A stretch of 64,000 nt of DNA, taken from the NCBI GenBank assembly GCA_002633025.1, contig NMRB01000037.1:41356-105355 (forward strand). The letters run 5' to 3'. Made by a program: the position numbers and the translations under genes. This DNA comes from Notospermus geniculatus (taxonomy: Eukaryota; Nemertea; Pilidiophora; Heteronemertea; Lineidae). The notes beneath the pieces are model-generated. The model saw only the letters and a list, made by a program, of their open reading frames with translations. It made no database searches and was not told the DNA's origin. Shown one piece after another: positions 36,250 to 48,200 of the stretch; within the stretch, counting starts at the first letter, position 1, and each line of letters opens with the position of its first letter.

Positions 36250-39200
36250 TCAGCCATCAGTCGGCAGAGCCGTTTTCACCGATTCTGGAATCATTTTGAC
36301 ATAACCGGGATGATCTGCCCCGTTTAAAGTAGCTAGGACGCCAGCGGCATTCCTCCGCTTTACGTGAGAATAATATTGGTATAGGTTGCCGTGCACATCC
36401 GTCAAGCGTCCGCCAACAGCGTGCAACACCGCTTCTGGAGCACAAGTGTCCCATTTCTTGCAACCGGGGCTTCCGAAGACGTACGCATGTGCTACACCCT
36501 CTAACAACAAAAGAACCTGAAAAACGACAATAAAATATAATTTAGGATCATTAGGATGGAATGTCTGCCTAAATTCTATGTGATTATTTTCAAACGATGT
36601 AGAAAATGGTGCCTTTTCATGGAATTGTAAGGGACCGTACAAAAAGTCACCTCCCGAGAAATTACTGTTGACGGGACCCTTTTCTTGGTGCAACATTTGG
36701 GCACGTTCCCCACCACTTCAGGCACGACTTTCTTAAAGAACCCATACATGTAAATACCTTATGACCAGCACCACCAACTTTGATAACTTCTGTGGGATTA
36801 CAGGCTTCATATGCTTCCACAACTTCTTTTGTTGAATGTGACCGTGTCGTGGCTATGATTCTCTTGTCTTTGTCTGGCTGACCGGGCTCAAAGCCGAAGG
36901 AACCTAGAGGAGGAGACGGCCAGTTTAGAAGGACAGCAAGATGAGGGGAAATTTGACAAAAACTAACAATTCAGAACTGAGAATCTTGGAACATTTGATA
37001 GATGATTCTCAAATTGACGTAAATGACAAAGATCTGCACACTTCCGCCAAAATCTCAACCAGAACCTCGATCTGAAACCAGCTGACGTGACGGTATCCAT
37101 GATTCAGCAATGGTCGAGTCTGATGAAACGTCTTTGACGTCACTTCGTGAGGTTGTCTGCATTACGTCATTCAGTTTCAGATCGAGGTTGTGGTTGAGAT
37201 TTCGGCGGAAGTGCGCAGATCTTATTCATGTATGTCAATTTGAGAACTCTCTATTGGCCGGAAATATTTTTGTTGTCATGTGAGAGTAGATTTGCATGAA
37301 AAAATTTTTGCATACCATCTCCCATATCTCTAAAGGCACCTGTGAAAAAAATTGGAAAAAAATCCTGTCATGACAATTATTGCAAAAGACAAAATTGTAC
37401 AGCCAGATTTTCCATGAGTACCCGGTAATCCGGTTTCCTTCTGCTCTACATTAAATTCGTCCAATGCTGCCTATAGTCTTAATACTGCTGTATTTGGCTC
37501 AGCTCTCTACTTTATCAAGCAGATTCGGTTCCCTTTGTCTCAACCTGGACACTGGTTCTACTGGAATCCAAGTCCATACCATCCAATTCCTTACCTAATC
37601 CTATTACACCCCATATACATCGTCCCAACTTTGCATCTGGTATCTCAGACTTGTAGTTGTAATACGGTTGATATATTACACCGGCCTTGGCGACTCCCTG
37701 TACTGCAACTCCTATCAATACTGTCACATGGTCTAAAAGTCCTGCAAAGAGAACAAAATTCTGGAGTAAATTCTATAATAACTTTGGCGTCCGTCTTCCC
37801 ATTTTGCCCTCTGATGTTTGGGTCAAGGGTGGGTTAGCTTTTGAACTTGTAATAGGGGGCGAAATGGGAATAAACCATACCAGGTACTTTACATAATTTA
37901 TACCAGTAATGCAAGAAAGTACTTTTAGCGTATCATCACTTTTACTCTCATAAACATGTTTTCTTCATATCCTTGATTTAGCCCCCCCCCTCCATTTGTG
38001 CAGAAGTACCGGTACTTGGGCTATTTCAGGAAATCACAGATGTTACCTTGTGTGTACTCTGATGTACCATCAAGAGGGTCTACCCAGACTACAACCTGAA
38101 AGACAAAATACGTGAGGCAGTCTAGGAAAACCCCTCGGATGTCGTATGTGAGGAAAGTGTTAATGGCTTTGGTGAACCTGCACATTAAAGGTTGCATTGA
38201 CTCATTCTTTATTTGCAAGGGAAATGCTGGCCCCAGTCGACAATACATAGGTGTATTACAGTGCTCACCATTGTCACTGTTGAGATGAATATTCATTTTT
38301 CTCCATTAAACAAGGGTTTAATTGTTGTACCATATCAGGATAACCGGTACATGACAAGTTACAAAACAATGGAAATCTTCAATCTAAAACGCTCTCATGT
38401 TTGTCAAATGCAACCATCACGTATCATACATGTATTTGTCAGAATAACGAACATGCTAAGAAAAACAATGAAATTTCATTGGTTACATTTACATGTACAT
38501 GTACGTCACTGATCTCAGCCTCACAAATACTGTATTTGTAGAACATCACATAAAACTGACTAGGGTTGCAGGTGCTAGTGTCTTAGGTTTATCTCCAGTT
38601 TATGGGTATCGCCTACGGCTGTACGGTGGTACAATGTCGATTTTCTTGATGATGATGGTTGTGCTATTGGCAGCTGCACATATCAAAATTGCCCATGATG
38701 TGGAGACATAAACGATGAAAGAGCAGCTTCAGCTTTCAGACAGCAGCAGATTGGTCTTGTTGGCTGATGATGGCAATTTATTCTGATTACTTCTGTGTGG
38801 GAGCTGATGCATTTCAGCCCATCTGCAGGTGTGACAAAATGATTCAGCTTGGGCATGTCGGGGTAGCTCTCAGTCTCAACGCTATTTCTAACCCGGGTCA
38901 GTCGGGAATCGAACCCGTGACCTCTCAGTTTTGAGTCCAATGCTCAACAACTGCACCACTAGTAATTAGTATTAGTACTACTAATACATGTATAGAGACA
39001 AGAACTAAATCCTCTTTTCATTTCACCCGGTATTCACATCACACACAACAGTAGATTTTTGTATAGCCGCGTTTACACTGCCAAACATTTTGGTCCAGTT
39101 GAAGTGAACCGTACTCGGACCGGACCAGGTCCACTTCATTTATACAGTTTAGACTGCAGCGATGAGTCGCCGTGCAACGTACACCTGAAGTACGCTCTCC

Positions 39201-42200
39201 ATTCAGTGGAGTTAAGAAACTCGTGCGGAATGCATGCCGAGTTTCCCCGCGGGTGACGCAAGGACGAACTACTCGGTTCAGTTCGCCATGCGTCAGGTTT
39301 ACACAGCACATTTGGTTGGGGTACCATACTCGGTCCGGACTGAGACCACCTCCTTCTGCGGGTCTCGGTACGGTTCACTTGTGGTCTGGACCGGGTACGC
39401 TTGGCAGGTTTACACTGCCACTTTTTTTGCCGTACTGTACTTGGTCTGGTCCAAGTTCACTTGATTTTTGGTAGTGTAAATGCGGCTTTTGACCACAGGT
39501 TCTTGTGGTTCGATACTATACTCTGATACTAGGGGACCACAGGTCCTAACACACTTCACTGAGAATGTATAGAAAAACAAAAGGTATGACACTTCGCGAT
39601 CTAGCAATCCGACCTCGCCACTTCAAACCGCCGTCAAACTTTTATTTTCCAACCGATTGCCACGACTTTTGGCACGAGTGATCTTAGATATGTGTATTCC
39701 ACAATGAATCCAAGTAGACGACCATCGACGCCCTATGCAGAAGGTATGTTTAGTTAGTTTGGCTATTCACAGACGGCGCCCCAATCGAAACTAGGGGATT
39801 TCCCCGAGAACGGAGAACCGGAAACTCGGCAGTGTAGCGTACAATTTATCTGGGAAACTCAGCAGTGAAAGGGTTAAGATTGCATTGACTCACTCTTTAT
39901 TTGCAAGGGAAATGCTGGCCCCGGTCGAAAATAAATAGCTCTACTACATACATAATCAGTGCTCACCATTGTCACTGTTAAGATGAATTATTCATTTTTC
40001 TCCGTTAAACAAGGGTTTAATTGTTGTACCATGTAAGGATAACCGGTACATGACAGGTTACAAAAACAATGGAAATCTTCAATCTAAAACGTTCTCATGT
40101 TTGTCAAATGCAGCCATCACGTATCATACATTTATCAGAATGTGCTAAGAAAAACAATGAAATTTCGTTGTTACGGTACATATACATGTACATGTACATC
40201 ACTGATCTCAGCCTCACAAATACTGTATTTGTAGAACATCACATAAAACTAACTAGGGCTGCAGGTGCTAGCCTCTAGGTTTATCTCCGGTTTATGGTGT
40301 TGCCTACTGTATGGTGGTACAATGTCGATTTTCTTGATGATGATGGTTGTGCTATTGCTATTGAAACGATGAAAGAGCAGCTTCAGCTTTCAGACAGCAG
40401 CAGATTGGTCTTGTTGGCTGATGATGGCAATTTCTTCTGATTACTTCTGTGTGGGAGCTGATGCATTTCACCCCATCTGCAGGTGTGACAAAATGATTCA
40501 GCTTGGGCATGTCGGGGCAGCTCTCAGATTCATGCTATTTCTAACCTGGGTCAGTCGGGAATCGAACCCGTGACATCTCAGTTTTGAGTCCAATACTCAA
40601 CAACTGCACCACTAGTAATTAGTATTAGTACTACTAATATAGAGACAAGAACTAAATCCTCTTTTCATTTCACCCGGTATTCACATCACACACAACAGTA
40701 GATTTTTGTATAGCCGCGTTTATACTGCCAAACATTTCGGTCCAGTTGAAGTGAACCGTACTCGGACCGGACCAGGTCCACTTCATTTGTACAGTTTAGA
40801 CTGCAGCGATNNNNNNNNNNNNNNNNNNNNNNNNNNNNNNNNNNNNNNNNNNNNNNNNNNNNNNNNNNNNNNNNNNNNNNNNNNNNNNNNNNNNNNNNNN
40901 NNNNNNNNNNNNNNNNNNNNNNNNNNNNNNNNNNNNNNNNNNNNNNNNNNNNNNNNNNNNNNNNNNNNNNNNNNNNNNNNNNNNNNNNNNNNNNNNNNNN
41001 NNNNNNNNNNNNNNNNNNNNNNNNNNNNNNNNNNNNNNNNNNNNNNNNNNNNNNNNNNNNNNNNNNNNNNNNNNNNNNNNNNNNNNNNNNNNNNNNNNNN
41101 NNNNNNNNNNNNNNNNNNNNNNNNNNNNNNNNNNNNNNNNNNNNNNNNNNNNNNNNNNNNNNNNNNNNNNNNNNNNNNNNNNNNNNNNNNNNNNNNNNNN
41201 NNNNNNNNNNNNNNNNNNNNNNNNNNNNNNNNNNNNNNNNNNNNNNNNNNNNNNNNNNNNNNNNNNNNNNNNNNNNNNNNNNNNNNNNNNNNNNNNNNNN
41301 NNNNNNNNNNNNNNNNNNNNNNNNNNNNNNNNNNNNNNNNNNNNNNNNNNNNNNNNNNNNNNNNNNNNNNNNNNNNNNNNNNNNNNNNNNNNNNNNNNNN
41401 NNNNNNNNNNNCAAGACCCTTCTGCACATTCACTGCAAATTTTGTTGAATTCCGACTAGTTGATCTTATGATACAAAAGGTCTGAATTAATGAGAACCCC
41501 ACGAACGATGTGTGTTCACAGTCATCGGTGTACATTTGAATAGGCTGACGTACATTTGTACATGGAACACTAATTGTGCTGAAAATAGCTCAGTTATCGT
41601 CAGAAATGGAATTCAAAGCATCATGTTGGCAGGTTCATGTACCTCTTCACCACAAAAAAAGTTGAAGCTCGTGCCTATAACGTAAAGCCAAAATTCAGGC
41701 AGTGAGAGACATCTGGTGGCAACAAAGGAAGTGTCTCCCTCAGTAAGCTCATCGTTCGCAGTTAAACCTTTATGGTTGATTCCTTTATGGTTTTATCGAG
41801 TGTACACTGTACAGGATTCCGTCCCACGTCTCCAGCTTTTGAACATCCTTTCATTTGGGATGTGGTTTACTCTGGATTGTGTTTGGAAACATCCATGTCT
41901 GCCACCAATGATGTTGCGGGTATGATCCCGGTCATGCCAGGTAGTGGCTATACATGTAAGTGGGAAAGAGGGCAACCTCTCCTCAACAACTTAGGTTTCT
42001 CCAGGTCTATTTTTTCCTCCTAGATTAACAAATATCACCCAGTATTACTAAATGAGTAGAGTATACTCTATAATGCCCTGGTTTGGCACTTGCACTCTTA
42101 AAATACTATTTTTCTTTACCATGGTCTTTGAGGCAATTATTTCTTCAAGTCCAACCATTGAGACATTGAGTTACTGACATGTTAGTGGCTATGAGGCTAA

Positions 42201-45200
42201 TTGCTACTTGGGATCTACATGTAGGGAACCGACATTATTTTGAACAATGATTGAGAGAGGTTAAAATGGCCACCAAGAGCACTGCAAGAGTCACTACACA
42301 GTTTAATTTGGGATACGATTTCTGCTATCATAGCAAAATCCGAACACCATCGGTGAACCGTGAATAAATGAAATGAGCAACGCTAGCTAGCTGGCTATCG
42401 GGGGCCATTATACCATGAATGATCAACTATTGATCTGCCTGCCAGTGGATCAAGTGCTTGTTTTCGCAGCGCAGATATTATGCGTCCATAAAAGATGAAT
42501 GTTTGGGATGATTTTTGAATGGGACTGACTGCATCTTGTGAATGATACTGAACCTAGTGCTGAGTGTCAGTGGTTGGTAATGATAGTGAATTACTGCATA
42601 GTCAGTAACTGTCTAGGCAACAGTTTTGGGAGCTGACAACTTCAAACACTGAAGCTCTATAAAGCTTGACATTATGATAATGTGAGGTGTTTGTGTCGCT
42701 CTATGCACAATCTCACATTATTACCGTACCCCAGTCTCTCCAGAAACTGAACTTTCTGGGGAACTCTAGAAGCAGCTCATTCAACACATCACCTGATCTT
42801 TTCAGACCAGCTGAGAAAGTGGCAACTTGGCCAGGAGTTGAACCTATGACCGACCTCTCTCAGTCTTGCACTGAACGTGAAACCACTGCGCCACTGTGCT
42901 CCCCAAAGCTTTAAAACCTGAGACCTTATTCACAAACATCAGCAGAACTTGAAAATTGAGTGGCTTCCCATCCTTTTGGTGTGGTCTTGCCAATGTGGTC
43001 TTAAAAATGAAACCAGAAACCGAATAAATGCTTTGTGCATCAAGTTCTGTCAACAGTTCCACAGTGCCAATCGGGCAGGTTTATATACCCAATAGAGCCG
43101 CCTATTTTCTTGCACTTTCCATCTGTACCTTTCACCGCCCTGAAATGCCACTGCATTAAGTTGAACTAGCATGGTACCCGTGGCGAGCACATTCACAGGA
43201 TGCATGTGGCCAGAGGATGGCATTTTGCTGGACGTCTCTGTGTGGGAGGAAAATGTTTAGTGGGGGCCAACTCCTCGGACAATAATCTAGGCCTATGGGA
43301 AGCAGATGGCAGCAGTTTTATGTGTGGAAGTTCCTATTTTCTGATCACCCTGCCTGGTTGAAGACCCAAGATACAGAATAGCACAAAATTGACACACAAA
43401 ATGATAATAAGCAAGAAGCCAATCTCCAGAATTCACGAATTTTCGACCCCAACCGGGGTCTTTTTCAAGTGGAACTTGACAATCTGAAACTTACAATCTG
43501 AACTTTACAATCTGCCTGGTTGAAGACAATGCATTATACCTGGTTCCGTCGGCCACCGTGTAGATGGTGTTGCGTATGCAGCACCATCTACACGGTGGCC
43601 AGCGAAACCAGGCTAGTGGGCATTGCAAATCATTGTAAATTTCTTCCTGCATTTTATTCGCTTAAGGGTAAAAAAATGTAATGCCACCCGCTTAAGGGCC
43701 ACCCCCATGTCATTTTCAACACTTCCTGTGAAAATGGTGCCATTTCGATCAGAAACCACGGAGGAGTTCGTGTTCGAAGTTAAAGCGCCACCGTCAATTA
43801 TAATATACATGTAGATAGAGAACAGTATAATGAGTCAAGGCGGTTTATGGCAGTATCGGCGTCTGGAGACATGGCGGATTGTGGCAGTGCCGGCAGTAAT
43901 TGGTGATTTTTATTTCTACATTAGAGTTGATGGGGATTTTTGTCAAAAAGTGGGCGTGGTCTTCTAGCCAGCTCACGGCAGGGCGGTATAGGGTGGCATG
44001 GGCTCTATTGGGTTAACAACCTGATTGATGACGAGGAGGATTCTGTTGCAGTGTCTATAGATAATGCACAGATTAGCCATCTTCCCAGATCCATGATCCT
44101 GAGAAAGCTTAAATGGGTATTATTACCTCACAAGCATTATTTTCTAAATGTCATCTTTACAACGTATATTACAGGGGGAAGGGGCTCAATGAGATGTAAG
44201 CGAAAATCTCTACCATAATGTCTGCTACTGAACAAACGCTGCACAAAGATCACCCGATACACCGTATGAGAATAATTGAATATTCCGTCGGAGCAGACAG
44301 ATTTAATGGTGCCCTGAAGCAACCTACTTCAAAGGATGTGATATGATTGAAATATCTCTCAAAATAGCGCGACAAGTAAAAATGAAATTGATAGTCCCTT
44401 GAAGCATTGTAGGTGAAATGGTTTTTTTATCCTACAGATAACTGCAGGAACAGAATAAATAATAGGACATCTTCAGTTGATTTCAAAATATATTCAAGTA
44501 AAATCTCTGCTGAACTTCATTGACCAAAAATGTGGAATGGCCATACTTATAACATGGAGAAAAGCTACATATAGGGCCGATTTCACAAAGGGTGTTTAAG
44601 ACTTAAGACGCCTGTAACTTCACTAAATGCACGCACTTCCACCATGCACTTGATGAAGTTACACGCATCTTAAATCTTAAACACACTTTGTGAAATTGGC
44701 CCATACTTTCTTCAAGTGATCATCCATTTTGTGAAAATAAATGAAAGTCCATTATCATCAGCCAATGTGGAATGATCATTTTTACATCAGGACAAAAACT
44801 ACATTTATACCATACTTACATCTTCATCTTTTACATTGGCTAAGTCATCGGGACATTTCTGTTCCAATACGTCTTGATCATAATCAGTCACAATGAAGTC
44901 TGGATCAATGGCTTCAGAGGGATCTAACGTCTGAAAATAGGACATAAGTCTGCCATCAGCTTTTGTAGTTGAAAAGACAAGATCTTTTGTTGAATGTGAC
45001 CGTGTCGTGGCTATGATTCTCTTGTCTTTGTCTGGCTGACCGGGCTCAAAGCCGAAGGAACCTAGAGGAGGAGATGGTCAGTTTAGAAGGACAGCAAGAT
45101 GAGGGGAAATTTGACAAAAACTAACAATTCAGAACTGAGAATCTTGGAACATTTGATAGATGATTCTCAAATTGACGTAAATGACAAAGATCTGCACACT

Positions 45201-48200
45201 TCCGCCAAAATCTCAACCAGAACCTCGATCTGAAACCAGCTGACGTGACGTCATCCATGATTCAGCAATGGTCGAGTCTGATGCAACGTCTTCGACGTCA
45301 CTGTCATGCAGTTGTCTGCATTATGTCATTCAGTTTCAGACCGAGGTTGAGGTTGAGATTTCGGCAGAAGTGCACAGATCTTAGTCGTTTACGTCAATTT
45401 GAGAACAGTCTATTGACTGGAAAATTTTTTTTGGTCAAGTGAGAGTAGATTTGCATGAAAAAATGTTGCATACCATCTCCCATATCTCTAAAGGCACCTG
45501 TGAAAAAAAGTGGAAAAAAATCCTGTCATGACAATTATTGCAAAAGACAAAACTGTACGCCAGATTTTCCGTGAGTACCCGGTAATCCGGTTTCCTTCTG
45601 CTCTACATGTACCGGTACATTAAATTCGTCCAATGCTGCCTATAGTCTTAATACTGCTGTATTTGGCTCAGCTCTCTACTTTATCAAGCAGATTCGGTCT
45701 CCTTTATCTCAACCTGGACACTGGTTCTACCAAAAATAGATAAGCTCGCTTATCTATTTTTGGTTCTACTGGTGTCCGACTCTTCATTCCTTACCTAATC
45801 CTATTACACCCCATATACATCGTCCCAACTTTGCATCCGGTATCTCAGACTTGTAGTTGTAATATGGTTGATATATTACACCCGCCTTGGCGACTCCCTG
45901 TACTGCAACTCCTATCAATACTGTCACATGGTCTAGAAGTCCTGCAAACAGAAAATAAGGTGTAAATTCTATAATAATTCTGGTGTCTGCCTTCCCATTT
46001 TGCCCTCCAATGTGTGTAGGTCAAGGGTTGGCGTTAGGGTTAGCTTTTGAGTCTGTAGTATAGGGAGCGAAATGGGAATCATGCAAGAAAGTACTTTTAC
46101 CGTGTCATCATTTTTACCCTCATAATCATGTTTTCTTCATATTTTGTGTCTTCTGCACTTTGCCACAAAGGACCCAAGGAAGTTCACTGCGACATATACC
46201 CCAACAGGAGCTGTTAGTGAGTTGGCCAACAGGTGTCACTACGCCCCAATTCAATGCATATAGCGGACACATTCATTCTTGATTCTGCACCAATCAAGAG
46301 AAGTTCCTTTGGTATTGGTCCGCTAGAACTTTGCTGCCATCTTTTGGCACTACGCGTGGCTGACTGCTCCTATTATCAAATCATGATTTAGCCCCCCCCC
46401 CTTTTGTGCAGTGACCGGTACTTGGGCTATTTCAGGAAATCAGATGTTACCTTGTGTGTACTCTGATGTACCATCCAGAGGGTCTACCCAGACTACAACC
46501 TGAAAGACAAAATATGTGAGGCAGTCTAGGAACCCGGTCTGGGAAAACCCCTCGGATGTCGCATGTGAGGAAAGTGTTTTTGACCTTGGTGAACTCACAC
46601 ATTAACCCTTTCACTGCCGTAGGTGACGATCGTCGCCCTCTGTGGCGACTGCCGTAGGCGACCATCGTCGCCCAATGCAGAAGTTATGTTCAGTTAGTTT
46701 GGCTATTCACAGATGGCGCCCAATTGAAATTACGGGAATTTCCCTGAGACTGCCGTAGACGACCATCGACGCCCTATGCAGAAGGTATGTTTAGTTAGTT
46801 TGGCTATTCACAGACGGCACCCCAATCGAAATTAGGGGATTTCCCCGAGAACGGAGAACCGGAAACTCGGCAGTGTAGCGTACAACTTATCTGGGAAACT
46901 CGGCAGTGAAAGGGTTAAGGTTGCATTGACTCGCTCTTTATTTGCAAGGGAAATGCTGGCCCCGGTCGACAATAAATAGCTCTACTACATACATAATCAG
47001 TGCTCGCCATTGTCACTGTTAAGATGAATTATTCATTTTTTCCCATTAAACAAGGTTGTGTGAGGATAACCAGTACACAACAAGCTGCAAAACAACGGAA
47101 ACCTTCAAACTAAAACTCTCTCATGTTTGTCAAATGCAGCCATCACGTATCATACATTTATCAGAATGTGCTAAGAAAAACAATGAAATTTCGTTGTTAC
47201 GGTACATATACATGTACATGCGGTACATATACATGTACATGTACATCACTGATCTCAGCCTCACAAATACTGTATTTGTAGAACATCACATAAAACTGAC
47301 TAGGGTTGCAGGTGCTAGCCTCTAGGTTTATCTCCGGTTTATGGTGTTGCCTACTGTATGGTGGTACAATGTCGATTTTCTTGATGATGATGGTTGTGCT
47401 ATTGGCAGCTGCATATATCAAAATTGCCGGTGATGTGGAGACATAAACGATGAAAGAGCAGCTTCAGCTTTCAAGACAGCAGCAGATTGGTCTTGTTGGC
47501 TGATGATGGCAATTTCTTCTGATTACTTCTGTGTGGGAGCTGATGCATTTCAGCCCATCTGCAGGTGTGACAAAATGATTCAGCTTGGGCATGTCGGGGC
47601 AGCTCTCAGATTCATGCTATTTCTAACCTGGGTCAGTCGGGAATCGAACCCGTGACCTCTCAGTTTTGAGTCCAATGCTCAACAACTGCACCACCAGTAC
47701 ATGTAATTAGTATTAATACTACTATAGTACGTTTAAGTCATCTGGAGCTCGATGGGCGTATGTCAATCAAACCCTTAGTAACTAGACCACAATGAACTTA
47801 GGGTTTACTCTAAACGGTTCAACGCACATTGTTTTCTAACCAGATGAACCTTGGTTTGAAATAGAACATGCAACTAGGCCTTGATTTGAAATTGAACACA
47901 GGCACAGGCATGGGATTGGCTGGAAGTGTCCTGTCAATAAAACGCATGTCAATACTATAGCCAGACTTCACCAACAATACCAAGGTCTGCCTGACAACCG
48001 AAGGTCCGCCCATCGAGCTCCAGATGACTCAAACGTACTATAATATAGAGACAAGAACTAAATCCTGTTTTCTTTTTACCCGGTATTCACATCACACACA
48101 CAACAGTAGATTTTTGTTACCTATAGCCGCGTTTACACTGCCAAACATTTTGGTCCAGTTGAAGTAAACCGTACTCGGACCGGACCAGGTCCACTTCATT

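Larger units (their letters stand above)
38188..39490. repeat. Inner direct repeat, unit 1 (BPNT1 intron 3B)
   Basis: Begins GGTTGCATTGACTCATTC and ends with the MITE at 39064-39490. Unit 2 is 39876 to the gap at 40811; the equivalent in copy A is 46915-48549. Three near-copies of one intron segment therefore exist in the window. Confidence 0.8.
43085..44016. mobile_element. TTAA-type MITE split by about 650 bp of inserted sequence
   Basis: The left end ACCCAATAGAGCCGCC and the right end GGCTCTATTGGGTTAA, with interior words shared with 14960-15242 (CCACTGCATTAAG on one side, GAGTCAAGGCGG on the other). The middle holds a foldback-element fragment (43371-43500) and the hairpin at 43539-43612. 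Confidence 0.65.
36828..44982 (-). repeat. BPNT1 tandem duplication, copy B (exons 3-7)
   Basis: Partner of 44983-50877. Exon and most intron sequence is shared, but copy B has an extra internal duplication (38.2-40.8 kb) and the N gap, and other insertions near 43.1-43.8 kb. Copy B continues without a break into exon 7 and exon 8. Confidence 0.85.

Noticed and set aside
38890-38963. Possible tRNA gene with GGTTCGATTCCC box
   Set aside because: Arms do not pair as a tRNA; it occurs in duplicated repeat sequence and is called a SINE head.
40686-41535. Frames of about 250 codons on both strands
   Set aside because: They consist mainly of unknown residues across the N gap.
44137-44322. 61-codon minus-strand frame, also at 50037-50222
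   Set aside because: Conservation comes from the BPNT1 intron duplication, not from selection on a protein.
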